From Jannaschia marina (lineage in GTDB: Bacteria > Pseudomonadota > Alphaproteobacteria > Rhodobacterales > Rhodobacteraceae): DNA of 64,000 bases. How positions within the stretch are numbered: the first letter of the stretch is position 1; each line of letters opens with the position of its first letter. Location of the stretch: the NCBI RefSeq assembly GCF_013404595.1, contig NZ_JABVAX010000011.1, positions 1 through 64,000 of the forward strand, written 5' to 3'. Positions 8,436-17,371 of the stretch are shown here, piece by piece. The notes under the pieces are model-generated. The model saw only the letters and a program-made list of their open reading frames with translations. It did no database searches and was not told where the DNA came from. A program made the translations under genes and the position numbers.

Positions 8436-10592
8436 TCAGAACGTGACCGCGTAGCCGATGGCGATACGGCGGCCCTCGTCGGCGACCCGAAGCGCGTTGC
8501 CGGTGATCGGGTCGCGGCGAACGCTGCTCGCCGTATTGTTGTCCTGCCGGGTGTCGAAGAGATTGGTGACGCCGAAGGTCAGTTCGCCCGAACCGACCGG
8601 ATAGCTGCCGCCGAGGTTGACGCGGACGATCTCCTCGAGGCGCGGCTCGTCGCCCTTGTCGCGGCCGGCCTCGTAGACGAGCTCGCCCGAGAGGGCGAGA
8701 CCGGTCTCGAAGAGGTAGTCGGTATAGAGCGTCGCGGTCACGGGGGCCGGGATCCGGCTGTTCGGCAGCCAGCTGTCGATGCGGCCGTCGTCGTCGTCGT
8801 CGAACCGTCCCTCGACGAAGGCGAGCTGCGCGCCCGCGTTCCAGCCGTCGCGGATCAGGTAGTCGAGGCTGAGTTCTGCCCCCCAGATCCGCTCCTCCTG
8901 CTGGGTCAGCGTGTTCGTCGTGTTGTCGAAGACGGTGCCGTCCTCCGAAGTCGACAGGAAGATCGAGCCGTCTGCCGTGAGCCGCGCGCCGCTGTAGCGC
9001 AGCCCCGCCTCCCAGGTGTCGACGATCTGCGCTTCCGGGCGGATCGAGGCGAAGGAGATCGTCTGCCCGGGAAGGAGCGGATTGGCGGCGCGGGCCCGGC
9101 GGGTGAAACTCCCGACGTCGGGGATGGAGAAGCCCTGGCTGAAGCCCGCGTAGAGGTCGAGCGTATCGCTCGCGCGGAAGACCACGCCGATATTGCCGAC
9201 CACCGCGTCGTAGTCGAAGTCGCCGCCCGTCACTTCGAGCGCCGGCAGGAGCTGGGGCCCGCCCGCCGTCAGTTGCACGGCGTCGGGACGCACGAAATCC
9301 TCGACCGAGAGACTGAAGCGTTCGGCGCGCAGACCGCCGCTGACCTCCCACCGGTCGCCGAGCGACAGGTCGAGTTGCGCGAAGAGCGCCGTGCTCGTCT
9401 GGGTCATCGGCGCGATCACGTCGGTCCCGTCGATCAGGCGCTGGTCCACCTCGTCGCGTCCGAGATCCACGCCCCAGGTCAGCGTCGCGCCGGAGCCCAA
9501 CCCGTCGAGCGGGGTCTGCACCGTCGCCGAAAGGCCGTAGGTCCGGGTGAAAAGTTCGGTCTGCGCGTCCGGATCCTGCGCGAGGTTCGTAGGGCTGATA
9601 GGATAGTAGAGGAAGTTCGCCGGCCCCGCCTCCACGAAGGCCGCCCGGCGGTCGATATCGGTGATCGAGCCGCTGATCTCGATATCGCCGAGGGCCGAAC
9701 CCGTGTGCCGGTAGGTGAGCGTGGCCGATGCACCCTCGTCGACCACGTCCTCGCCGCTGTAGGGTCGGGTCGAGGGGCGGACCGGGTCGGTCGAATAATC
9801 CGTGAAGAACGCGATGTCCTGCGTCAGCCGGTAGCGATCGAGGCGAAACTCCAGTTCATGGGGTCCCCGCGTCCAGTCGCCGGCCACCGCGACGGAATAG
9901 GTCTCGGTGTTGTCGCGGCTCCCCTGCCCGATGATCGGATCCGACGGCAGCAGGCGGCCCGCGCCATCGAAGAGGTCGCCGGTGTCCCGCCTCGACAGTT
10001 CGAACCGCAGCCCGAGGTCGCCGACCCGGCGGTCGTGCGCCACGAAGATCTCGTTCGAGAGACTGCTGCTGTCGTCGTCCTGGAACGAAAGGCGAGACTC
10101 GACGGTGGTGCGCGGCGTGTCGCCGTCGGGACGGCGGGTGACGATGTTGATGATGCCCCCGGTCGCGCCGTTGCCGAAGCGCGCGGTCGAGCCTTTGACG
10201 ATCTCGATGCGTTCGATCGAGGCGGGGTCGATCGTCGCCAGTTCCCGGTCGAAACCGCGCAACTCCGACGTGCGGGCGACACCGTCGATCAGGATCTGCG
10301 CGGTGCGGCCGCGCAGGGTCTGACTCGCGCCGCCGATGGTGCCGTTGCCGGGGGCGAGGCCCGGCACCCGGTCGCCGAGCGCCTGCGCCAGCGAACGGCC
10401 CTGCCGGACGGTCCGCAGGATCGTCTCGCGGTCGATGACCTGCACCGAGCCCGGGATCGAGCCCTCGGTCGCGCCGGTCCGCAGCGCCTCGATCACGATC
10501 CCCTCGAGGAAGACCGGCTCGTCCGACTGCTGTGCCAGAGCCGGGCCGCAGAGAAGAACGGGGAGTAAAGTAAGGGAACGGGGAAGCGTCAT
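8436..10592 (-). CDS. TonB-dependent siderophore receptor
   Basis: A 718-residue outer-membrane receptor that imports a ferric siderophore using TonB energy. A signal peptide (MTLPRSLTLLPVLLCGPALAQ) is followed by a TonB-box-like EGIVI, a plug domain (VQVIDRETILRTV, DGVARTSELRGFD, IERIEIVKGSTARFGNGATGG) and a long beta-barrel ending in YAVTF, with the usual terminal phenylalanine. The start at 10592 is set by the signal peptide and by an ATGA overlap with the MFS gene; the frame is open further upstream, but that part is not protein-like. It sits in one operon with the RhtX-like permease and next to siderophore synthesis genes, so it probably takes up the locally made siderophore. Confidence 0.92.
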   Translation of the reverse strand: MTLPRSLTLLPVLLCGPALAQQSDEPVFLEGIVIEALRTGATEGSIPGSVQVIDRETILRTVRQGRSLAQALGDRVPGLAPGNGTIGGASQTLRGRTAQILIDGVARTSELRGFDRELATIDPASIERIEIVKGSTARFGNGATGGIINIVTRRPDGDTPRTTVESRLSFQDDDSSSLSNEIFVAHDRRVGDLGLRFELSRRDTGDLFDGAGRLLPSDPIIGQGSRDNTETYSVAVAGDWTRGPHELEFRLDRYRLTQDIAFFTDYSTDPVRPSTRPYSGEDVVDEGASATLTYRHTGSALGDIEISGSITDIDRRAAFVEAGPANFLYYPISPTNLAQDPDAQTELFTRTYGLSATVQTPLDGLGSGATLTWGVDLGRDEVDQRLIDGTDVIAPMTQTSTALFAQLDLSLGDRWEVSGGLRAERFSLSVEDFVRPDAVQLTAGGPQLLPALEVTGGDFDYDAVVGNIGVVFRASDTLDLYAGFSQGFSIPDVGSFTRRARAANPLLPGQTISFASIRPEAQIVDTWEAGLRYSGARLTADGSIFLSTSEDGTVFDNTTNTLTQQEERIWGAELSLDYLIRDGWNAGAQLAFVEGRFDDDDDGRIDSWLPNSRIPAPVTATLYTDYLFETGLALSGELVYEAGRDKGDEPRLEEIVRVNLGGSYPVGSGELTFGVTNLFDTRQDNNTASSVRRDPITGNALRVADEGRRIAIGYAVTF

Positions 10593-11824
10593 GTCGCGGC
10601 CTCTGTCGTGTCGAGTGGGGGAAGATGCCGCACCTGACGCGGCAGGAGGGTCAACGCGAGCCAGCCGACGGTGCCCGACAGCACGGCAGCCGTCAGGAAG
10701 ACAGGGCCGTACCCGAGCGTCTCGGCCAGCATCCCCGCGAGGAGACCGCCGGCCATGTACATCACCAAGGTCGCGCTGGTGAGGAGGGTGAAATCGGTCG
10801 CAGCCTGCCGCAGGGAGGCGAAGCGCATGAAGGCGGTGTAGAGCCCCGTGATCTCGATGTAGCGCAGGAAGGTGTCGAAGACCGAAAGCGCGGCCAGCCC
10901 CCAGAGCCCCGCCCCCGAGACGGCCACGGCATAGAAGGCGGCGAAGGCCAGCGTCCGACCGCAGATCAGCAGGATCAGGAACGGCAGGAGCCCCCAGGCC
11001 CGGATCATCGCCGCCCCCGCGAAGGCCCCGAAGAGACCGACCGCCGCCGCCGACCCGCCCGAGATCGCGCCCACCTGCGTCAGGGTCAGGCCCTGATCCA
11101 CCAGGAAGGGCTGCTCGAGCGCCTTCACCAGCCCCTCGGGCAGACGGAAGAGCAACGCGAAGGCCAGCATCGCCATCGCTCCGGGCACCGCGAAGAACCG
11201 CCGCAGCGCGGGTCTCCCGCGGTCCCGCGGCAGCGGGCGGCGGCCGAGGTCGACGGGCTGCAGGAAGAACGGCAGGACCACGAGACAGGTGAGCGCGGCC
11301 ATCACCCGCAGCGCCGCGTCCCAGCCGATCAGATCGTGCAGCACGAGCGTGCCCGAACCGCCGACGAGGACGCCGGTGGCCACCGCCGCGCCCTGCAGCG
11401 CGTTGCCGCCTGCCTGCCGGTCGGGGGCGAGGTGTTCCACCGCCCAGCCGTCCGAGGCGACATCCTGCGTGGCCGACGAGAGCGACATGGCCATGAGGAT
11501 CGGAAAGAAGATCGCAGCGTCCCGGACCGGGTCGAGGGTGGACAGGGCCAGGATCCCCACGAGCGTCACCGAAAGGCAGAGCGCGACGACGGCCTTCAGC
11601 CCGACGCGGGAATGGTGGCACAGGCGGTCGACGTAAGGAGCCCAGAGCGCCTTGAGAACCCAGGGGGCCAGCAAAAGCCCCATGCCGCCGATCACGTCGA
11701 GCCCGATCCCCTTCTGCCGCAGGATCGGCGGCAGGGCGGCCGCGACCATATAGAGCGGCACCGCCTGGGCCAGATAAAGACCGAGGATCGAGACGGACAG
11801 ACGGGGAACGGGCAGGGCCAGCAT
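10589..11824 (-). CDS. rhtX: RhtX/FptX-type MFS siderophore permease
   Basis: A 411-residue protein with about 12 membrane segments, an MFS member of the AmpG-like group used by rhizobactin (RhtX) and pyochelin (FptX) systems to bring siderophores across the inner membrane without an ABC transporter. Visible features are LYMVAAALPPILRQKGI near the N-terminus, APYVDRL in the first cytoplasmic loop and SSATQDVASDGWAVEHL in the middle, the last typical of AmpG relatives. It precedes the receptor with a four-base ATGA overlap. A DNA motif shared with the siderophore synthetase promoter lies about 73 bases upstream. The assignment is by family and context; the substrate is inferred. Confidence 0.78.
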   Translation of the reverse strand: MLALPVPRLSVSILGLYLAQAVPLYMVAAALPPILRQKGIGLDVIGGMGLLLAPWVLKALWAPYVDRLCHHSRVGLKAVVALCLSVTLVGILALSTLDPVRDAAIFFPILMAMSLSSATQDVASDGWAVEHLAPDRQAGGNALQGAAVATGVLVGGSGTLVLHDLIGWDAALRVMAALTCLVVLPFFLQPVDLGRRPLPRDRGRPALRRFFAVPGAMAMLAFALLFRLPEGLVKALEQPFLVDQGLTLTQVGAISGGSAAAVGLFGAFAGAAMIRAWGLLPFLILLICGRTLAFAAFYAVAVSGAGLWGLAALSVFDTFLRYIEITGLYTAFMRFASLRQAATDFTLLTSATLVMYMAGGLLAGMLAETLGYGPVFLTAAVLSGTVGWLALTLLPRQVRHLPPLDTTEAAT

Positions 11825-11896
11825 GAAATCGAAACTCCGATGACGATTGCTGGCGAGGGGCTGGCCCCTCCATCCATCACGTCACCATCAGTAATA

Positions 11897-11913
11897 CAAG
11901 TGATTCAGTCAGG
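11897..11913 (-). promoter_or_regulatory. Candidate iron-response box upstream of the RhtX/receptor operon
   Basis: CAAGTGATTCAGTCAGG (plus-strand reading) is identical at 14 of 17 positions to the box at 16213-16229. Both have the same orientation and a similar distance (about 73 and 65 bases) to the minus-strand start codon they precede. The regulator is unknown. The site does not fit the classical Fur palindrome or an Irr-type box. An AraC-type regulator, as in rhizobactin loci, is one possibility. Confidence 0.4.
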
Positions 11914-11923
11914 TATTTTGGAC

Positions 11924-13645
11924 CTAGGCCGGCACCGCGGCCTCGGGCAGCGCGGCCAGCGGGTTGACGAGATCCGTGCCCCGGGCCGGCAGGGGCCGTG
12001 CTGCGCTGTCCTCGTAGCCGATGGCGAGACGCACGCGGTTGATGCAGACCTTGGGCATCGTGGGCGCGAAGAGGTCGAAGAGCGCGAACCGCTCGGCCCG
12101 ATCGGGATGCGCCGCCGCGTGTCGCCGAAGCACCTGTCGCAGCAGGTCGTAGAACTGGCGTTCCGGCACCGCGCCCGACCGCGCCAGGCCCGCCGAAAGA
12201 AACCGCAGCACGGTCACGAAATGCGCCGTCTGGATGTCGTGAACGATGTAGGCCGGCGGCTTGCGCGGGAGCAGCGCGCGGATCGCCGGGTCGAGCCCTG
12301 ACATCTCGGGAAAGTCCCGGTCGACGAGATCGAGATCGCCCTGGAAATCCTTGATCGCCATGCCGACCGGCACATGGTCTCGCAAAACGACGGTGACGTT
12401 CTGCCCGTGCGCTATGAACCCCGTCCCGTAGGTGCAGAGCGCGTGCCAGAGCGGCAGGACGGTCACCTCGAAGAGCCGCTCGAGCCATTCCGCCATGGCA
12501 AGACCCGCCGCCCGCGCGTGCACCTCGGCCAGCGTCCGGCCGCAGGCCCCCCGATGGAAGAGCGCCGCCGCCATGACGGCCTGCGCCGCCGATCCGGCGC
12601 GGTGTTCGGCGTTCTCGCGCCAGATCGCGCCCAGCATCTCGTGGTGGCGATAGGGGGCCCCGGGGCAATCGGCGAGGATGGGGTGCCTGTACCAGCAGCC
12701 ATCGACCTCGCGCAGCACGGTGACGCAGGGCGACAGGACCGGATCGGCCGCGACGACATCGGCCAGCCAGTCGGAGATCGCCGCCCCATGCTCGATGTAC
12801 TTGCCCGGCATCCCGCGCCAGGCAGAGGTGTTGAGAATGCCGAGCGACAGTTTCACGTCGTAGGGTCCGCCGCCCACCGGCGTCAGCGTCCGGAGGCTCG
12901 GCGTGGCGACGAAGGCCGGTCCGAACGTCCCGAGCGGCACGATGCGGCCCTCCGCGATCTCCTGCACGAAGGCCTGTTCCAGATGCGCCTGCCACTGCCA
13001 CGGGTGGACCGGGACGGGCAGATGGGTCTCTGCCACGCCCGCCGCGACCAGCGCCTCTTGCAACTGCGCCGCCGCCTCCGCACCGATCGCTTCGGCGAGG
13101 ACCGGTCCCTGCCCGGCCGCCCGGCCGAGGCGCAGGCTGTCGCGATCCGCGGCGATCCAGTGAAGCGGGATCGGGGCGGCATATTCGGGCGCATAGCGCT
13201 CCAGATCCGCCACGCCCCAGCCGAGCCGGCCCTTGTTCGCCACGGCCTTCGGGTGACCTTCGAGCCGCGCGTGAAGCTCCGGCACCGGCAGCGCGATCAG
13301 GGCCTCGGCCGTCCATCCATGGTTGCGCCGGGCCAGTACCGCATCCTGCCGCAGGGTGTTCGACAGCTCGCGCAGGAACATGGCCTCCGTAGCCGCGTTC
13401 ATCGCGAGCTCGGCGCGCGCATCGACGACGAAACGCAGCGGGTCGACCGTCTCCGCCCCGTCGACCGACAGGCTTTCGGGATCGACGTCGAGGTTGTCCC
13501 AGATCCGCCGGACCGCGCGAAACCGATATGTCCGCCCCGACGCGAGCGGAAGCGCGAAGGCCCCGTCCCCCGTCGGGTGCAGAACCTCCTCCCACGACAG
13601 CTCGCCGATCATTTTCGCCAGCAGGGCGCGGGCCACCGCCTCCAT
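11924..13645 (-). CDS. IucA/IucC-family NIS siderophore synthetase (second)
   Basis: A synthetase of about 573 residues that joins a carboxylate such as citrate to a hydroxamate amine through an adenylate intermediate. Family motifs are present: the ATP-site GHPKAVANKGRLGWG, the core KLSLGILNTSAWRGM, HGQNVTVVL and GMAIKDFQGD. The ATG at 13645 overlaps the acetyltransferase stop by one base (TGATG) and is preferred; an in-frame ATG at 13684 would add 13 residues and a 40-base overlap. With the synthetase at 14517-16148 it would make the two amide bonds of a citrate-dihydroxamate such as aerobactin, schizokinen or rhizobactin. Confidence 0.88.
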   Translation of the reverse strand: MEAVARALLAKMIGELSWEEVLHPTGDGAFALPLASGRTYRFRAVRRIWDNLDVDPESLSVDGAETVDPLRFVVDARAELAMNAATEAMFLRELSNTLRQDAVLARRNHGWTAEALIALPVPELHARLEGHPKAVANKGRLGWGVADLERYAPEYAAPIPLHWIAADRDSLRLGRAAGQGPVLAEAIGAEAAAQLQEALVAAGVAETHLPVPVHPWQWQAHLEQAFVQEIAEGRIVPLGTFGPAFVATPSLRTLTPVGGGPYDVKLSLGILNTSAWRGMPGKYIEHGAAISDWLADVVAADPVLSPCVTVLREVDGCWYRHPILADCPGAPYRHHEMLGAIWRENAEHRAGSAAQAVMAAALFHRGACGRTLAEVHARAAGLAMAEWLERLFEVTVLPLWHALCTYGTGFIAHGQNVTVVLRDHVPVGMAIKDFQGDLDLVDRDFPEMSGLDPAIRALLPRKPPAYIVHDIQTAHFVTVLRFLSAGLARSGAVPERQFYDLLRQVLRRHAAAHPDRAERFALFDLFAPTMPKVCINRVRLAIGYEDSAARPLPARGTDLVNPLAALPEAAVPA

Positions 13646-14520
13646 CACATCGGAACCCGGTCGAAGAAGGCCGAACGCCGGCACCGCATGAGGGCCGATC
13701 GCTTGTGCGGGAAGTCGAATTCCTTGACCTTCTCGTAGGCCATCGCATCGGCGTAGCGCAGCAGCTTGGCGTTATCGACGCGCGGCTCGCCGACCACCAC
13801 CTCGGTCATCGGGCAATCGAGGAAGATGTAATGGGTCAGCGCCCGGATCCAGGCCGAGGTCTTGCGCCGCCCGAGTTGCGCCGTCTCCCCGATCAGGCCG
13901 TGCCACCCCCGGTCCCACGCCCCCGCGTCGTAATGGGCTCCGAGCCGGTCCTCCCGCGCCCAGTAGATCTCGAAGTAGCCGACGGGTTCGCCGTCATAGG
14001 TGCCGATGACCGAGAAGTTGTGCGGATCCGCCTGCCGCGTCTCGAGGAAGGCGCGCAGCTCCTCCTTCGATTTGTCCTCCTCCCAGAAGTAGGCGACGCG
14101 CGGGTCGTTCTGCCAGCGGTGGAACATGTCGAGGTCGCGATCGACCTCGACCGACCAGAAGGCCACGGTCACGCCGGCATCCGCGAAATGACGCTCGTAG
14201 ACGAGGCCCTCCGGGTTCGCGGGGCGCAGCGGGTGGTCGCGCCCCTCGGGGCCCGCGACGTCGGCCGCGCCGGGGCGCGGCGTCTGCGGATGGCGCAGCC
14301 ACGCGTCGGGAGCCTGCAGGAAGCCCGCCTTGCGGATCGTCGCGCCCCCCGCCTGCCGGGTGACGTAGCGCGGCAAACCGTTCCGCGCGGCAACCGCCAA
14401 CTGCTCGGCACTCAGCTCCAGTTGGCCGCGCGCCGGCTCCGCGGCGAAGCGGGCATCGACCCAGCGAGCGAAGGCGACGGGATCCGAAGGCGGACGGTCG
14501 GGAAAGGTCTGGATGTTCAT
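13645..14520 (-). CDS. Siderophore N-hydroxy-amine acyltransferase (IucB/RhbD-like GNAT)
   Basis: A 291-residue protein whose C-terminal half is a GNAT acyltransferase domain: FEIYWAREDRLGAHYD, then DRGWHGLIGE in the CoA-binding region. It is expected to acylate the N-hydroxylated amine to form the iron-binding hydroxamate. It lies between the two NIS synthetases and overlaps both (ATGA at the 5' end, TGATG at the 3' end), matching aerobactin- and rhizobactin-type operons. The N-terminal 100 residues are less conserved, as in IucB. Acetyl rather than a longer acyl group is an assumption. Confidence 0.85.
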   Translation of the reverse strand: MNIQTFPDRPPSDPVAFARWVDARFAAEPARGQLELSAEQLAVAARNGLPRYVTRQAGGATIRKAGFLQAPDAWLRHPQTPRPGAADVAGPEGRDHPLRPANPEGLVYERHFADAGVTVAFWSVEVDRDLDMFHRWQNDPRVAYFWEEDKSKEELRAFLETRQADPHNFSVIGTYDGEPVGYFEIYWAREDRLGAHYDAGAWDRGWHGLIGETAQLGRRKTSAWIRALTHYIFLDCPMTEVVVGEPRVDNAKLLRYADAMAYEKVKEFDFPHKRSALMRCRRSAFFDRVPM

Positions 14521-16148
14521 GCGCCTACGGTCTCCTTGAGGGGATTGGGAATTTCGAGGAAGGCCGCCAACTGCCCGCGGGCATCGCCATCGGCCTCGTT
14601 CACACCGCTGAGGCTGGTGGCGAAATTGCCCTTGCAGGTCAGCGTCGGCCGCGTCAGCAGCTTGTCGTAGAGTGTCGGATCGCCTGGCGTTTCGGCCCGC
14701 GCCCGACGCAGCGCCTCCCGCCAGACCTCGAGGAGCGCCGCCTCCCAGGCCAACCCGTCGAGTACGAGCGTCGCCATGGTGTTCAGCACGCCGTTGACCA
14801 CGACGTAATAGGTCACGAGCCCGTCGCCGAGGTCCGCGTCCACCACGTTCTCGGAGCCTTCCCCGATCGCGGGGCAGGCCGCCGTGAGATGGCCGTGGAA
14901 CGCGCGCAGATGACCCGTGCCCTGGCAGTCGCGGATCCAGGCCGCCGCCGGCCAGCCGTCCTTCAGGTCGAGCATCATGTTCTGCTGATGCGCCCCGAAG
15001 AGCAGCCCGTGCCGCGCGCGCAGTTCAAGAAGCGGCAGGACAGCCACGGCGAGAAAGCGCGCGAACCACGCGGCACCGGTCCCGGGCCCGAGGCGCGCGA
15101 CGATCCGTCCGAGCGGCGACCGGCCGTCCGGCCCCGGCTCGCACAGCGCCGCCAGCATGACGGGACCGGGGCGTGCCGCATCGCGGAAGGGATTGTCCCG
15201 CAGCACCGAAATCGTCTGCTCGATCGGTGCGCCGGCCGCATCGTTGAGCGCGACATAGCCCGGCTCGGCCAGCAGGCGAAGCGTCGGGAACTCTGACCGG
15301 ATGCGCCGTCCGAGGGCGGAGCCCAGCAGATCGGTGATGTGGATGCCCCGCACGACCTCACGCAGCGACAGGTCGCGCACCGAATTGGTCAACCGCAGGC
15401 TGAGCGAGGTCTTGAGCATGTAGGGCGCATGGAACCCATGCAGGCTGCGCATCGAGGATGTCGCGCGCCAGGCCGCGGTGCCGGGGCCGAGATCGGTGAG
15501 CCGCCCGGCGGCGAGATGCGCCCGAAGGTCCGCGCGGTCGAGCAGGCGGCGCGCCTGCCACGGATGCCATGGCACGGGCACGCCGCGCGCGGGCAGCGTC
15601 CCGAGATCGGCCTCCGCGAGCGCGCGCATCCGCTCCGCCGCCCCCGCGCTCAGCGTGAGGAGCGCCGGGTCGACAGCGACCCAGTGCAGCGCGAACCGAC
15701 CCCGGCGTTCGGGCGCGTAGCGGCGCACCTCGGCACCGGTCATGCCGTCACGGCTGCGCGGGTTCGGATGGAAGGCGTGACCGGCCAGCAGCGCCTGTTC
15801 TCCCTCGGCGAAGGACCAGCGCTCCGGATCGCCCGTCGCCCAGTCCGCCGTCTCGATCGCGGCGAGGCTGTCGAGCACGCGGGCCCGGAATGTCGCACCG
15901 CCCTCGCCCGCCAGATCCGAGAGGAGCGTTTCGATCGACACCGGCCGCCAGTTGCCCGCCTGCCGAAGCGCGCAATCGGCACCGAAACACCGCCGCCAGG
16001 TCGAGCGCGCGCGCACCGGCACGCGAACCTCCCGCCCGCGCGCGTCGCGGAATCGAAGTGCTCCCGGCTCTTCCCTCGCGTCGCGCAGACGCCCCTCGCG
16101 CAGGGCGGAGTTCAGGAAGGCGTCGAGCGCCAGAACGGCGGTGGTCAT
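14517..16148 (-). CDS. IucA/IucC-family NIS siderophore synthetase (first)
   Basis: A synthetase of about 543 residues, first gene of the minus-strand biosynthetic operon. Motifs are AFHPNPRSRDGM (the HP-x-x-K/R-x-R ATP site), KTSLSLRLTNSVRDL, HQQNMMLDL and RDCQGTGHL. The ATG at 16148 is chosen because AGAGG lies nine bases before it; the ATGs at 16157 and 16187 are less well served. The box at 16213-16229 lies about 65 bases upstream, so iron control of the operon is likely. No diaminobutyrate aminotransferase or decarboxylase gene is nearby, so the amine could be lysine or come from elsewhere. Confidence 0.88.
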   Translation of the reverse strand: MTTAVLALDAFLNSALREGRLRDAREEPGALRFRDARGREVRVPVRARSTWRRCFGADCALRQAGNWRPVSIETLLSDLAGEGGATFRARVLDSLAAIETADWATGDPERWSFAEGEQALLAGHAFHPNPRSRDGMTGAEVRRYAPERRGRFALHWVAVDPALLTLSAGAAERMRALAEADLGTLPARGVPVPWHPWQARRLLDRADLRAHLAAGRLTDLGPGTAAWRATSSMRSLHGFHAPYMLKTSLSLRLTNSVRDLSLREVVRGIHITDLLGSALGRRIRSEFPTLRLLAEPGYVALNDAAGAPIEQTISVLRDNPFRDAARPGPVMLAALCEPGPDGRSPLGRIVARLGPGTGAAWFARFLAVAVLPLLELRARHGLLFGAHQQNMMLDLKDGWPAAAWIRDCQGTGHLRAFHGHLTAACPAIGEGSENVVDADLGDGLVTYYVVVNGVLNTMATLVLDGLAWEAALLEVWREALRRARAETPGDPTLYDKLLTRPTLTCKGNFATSLSGVNEADGDARGQLAAFLEIPNPLKETVGA

Positions 16149-16212
16149 GGGCGGCATCCTCTGTCGGCGCTGGTTCGCCGATCGCATTTACGAACGGCCC
16201 TGCGGCTATTAC

Positions 16213-16229
16213 CAAGTATTTTAGTCAGG
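16213..16229 (-). promoter_or_regulatory. Candidate iron-response box in the siderophore divergent promoter
   Basis: CAAGTATTTTAGTCAGG (plus-strand reading) is 14 of 17 identical to the box at 11897-11913. It lies in the short AT-rich gap between the minus-strand synthetase operon and the plus-strand MFS gene. Its right end overlaps the AGGA ribosome binding site of the MFS gene, so a bound repressor could affect both directions. Confidence 0.4.
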
Positions 16230-16237
16230 ATTCGTCA

Positions 16238-17371
16238 ATGCCCAATACCACCGCCTCCGCCCTTGCTCCGGTTCTTGCCGGTCACGCCTTCCAGCAGACG
16301 GCGCTGATCGCGATGATTCCCCTTCTGGCGCAACAACTTGGAACAACCCAAAGCGCGATCGGCGCGGCCGTCGCCCTGGGCATGATCGCCGCCGCGCCCT
16401 TCCTGCCGTTCCTCGGCGCGATGCCTGCCCGCGGCCTCCTTCCGCTCGCGCTCGGCACACTCCTCGCGACGAACCTCGCGCTTCTCGCGCTCTTTCTGCG
16501 CGGCGACGCGGTGCCGCTGGCCTGGGTCGTGGTCGCGGTACTCGCGGGCCTGCGGTTCCTGCAGGGGCTGGCGGCCGGTGCGGTGCTGGTCTTGGCGCAG
16601 ACGGCCGGGGCCGGCGCGTCGGAGCCGCGCCGCGCGCTTGGCCGGGTGCAAGCCTTGGGCGGGATCGGTCGGGCGCTCTCTGCGGTGCTCGTCGGTCCGC
16701 TCGCGCTCCTGTCGCCGGCGGTGCCGCTCCTGCCCGCGACCTTCGGCGTGATTCTCGGCCTCGCACGGTCGCGTCGCCTGCCGGTGCCGCGCTTGCCGCG
16801 TGCGGTCGCGCCGCCGCCGCTCGTCACTTTCCGCGTCACGATCCTGGCCCAGGGGGCGGTAGGCGCGGCGCAGGTCGGCCTCGCCCCGCTTCTCGCCGCA
16901 CGGCTGGCGCAGACGGCCGACGGCGCGGTCGTGCTCGCCGGTCTCTGCCTCGCGGCAGCGAACCTCGGCCTGCTCCTTGCCGCCCGCCTGATCGCCCCGC
17001 GCGCCGGACGCGGCCACGCGCGCCTCGCCGCGCTCCTGCTCTGCCTCTGCGCGGGCGGCATCGGCCTTGCCGAAAGCGCGGCGGCTTTCGCGGCGCTGAG
17101 CCTCCTGCTCGGCGGCGCGGCGGCGCTGATGACCGTTCTGAACCTCGCCGACATCCTGACCCGCCCGGGCATCGCCGACCGGCAGGTCGCCGCCTGGAAC
17201 GGCACGGTCCAGATCGCCGCTCTGGCCCTCGGGGTCGGGGGCGGCGCGCTTCTTCTGCCGCTAGATCCGGCCGCGCCATTCGCGCTCGTCGCCGGTTGCG
17301 GCCTCCTCCTCGCCCTCCTCCCTCCCCGATCCAGAAGGAACGACCATGACCCAGACCCGACCCACGCTTGA
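16238..17371 (+). CDS. MFS transporter, probable siderophore exporter
   Basis: A 377-residue, very alanine- and leucine-rich protein with about 11-12 predicted membrane helices, for example ALIAMIPLLAQQLG, FLPFLGAMPARGLLPLALG and ALLLCLCAGGIGLAESAAAF. The ATG at 16238 follows AGGA by eight bases. It is divergent from the synthetase operon and its 3' end overlaps the N-hydroxylase start by 26 bases, so the two are translated together. Since the RhtX-like protein can serve import, this one most likely exports the finished siderophore. That role is inferred from position. Confidence 0.7.
   Translation: MPNTTASALAPVLAGHAFQQTALIAMIPLLAQQLGTTQSAIGAAVALGMIAAAPFLPFLGAMPARGLLPLALGTLLATNLALLALFLRGDAVPLAWVVVAVLAGLRFLQGLAAGAVLVLAQTAGAGASEPRRALGRVQALGGIGRALSAVLVGPLALLSPAVPLLPATFGVILGLARSRRLPVPRLPRAVAPPPLVTFRVTILAQGAVGAAQVGLAPLLAARLAQTADGAVVLAGLCLAAANLGLLLAARLIAPRAGRGHARLAALLLCLCAGGIGLAESAAAFAALSLLLGGAAALMTVLNLADILTRPGIADRQVAAWNGTVQIAALALGVGGGALLLPLDPAAPFALVAGCGLLLALLPPRSRRNDHDPDPTHA

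Noticed and set aside
8436-11873. A very long minus-strand frame of more than 1,100 codons covering receptor and MFS genes
   Set aside because: Its first 427 codons are low-complexity arginine/glycine/proline shadow of the MFS gene. The real receptor starts at the signal peptide at 10592.
16188-16237. Classical Fur box or Irr box in the siderophore divergent promoter
   Set aside because: No 19-bp Fur palindrome and no TTTAGAA-type Irr element could be found; only the non-palindromic box shared with 11897-11913 is seen.
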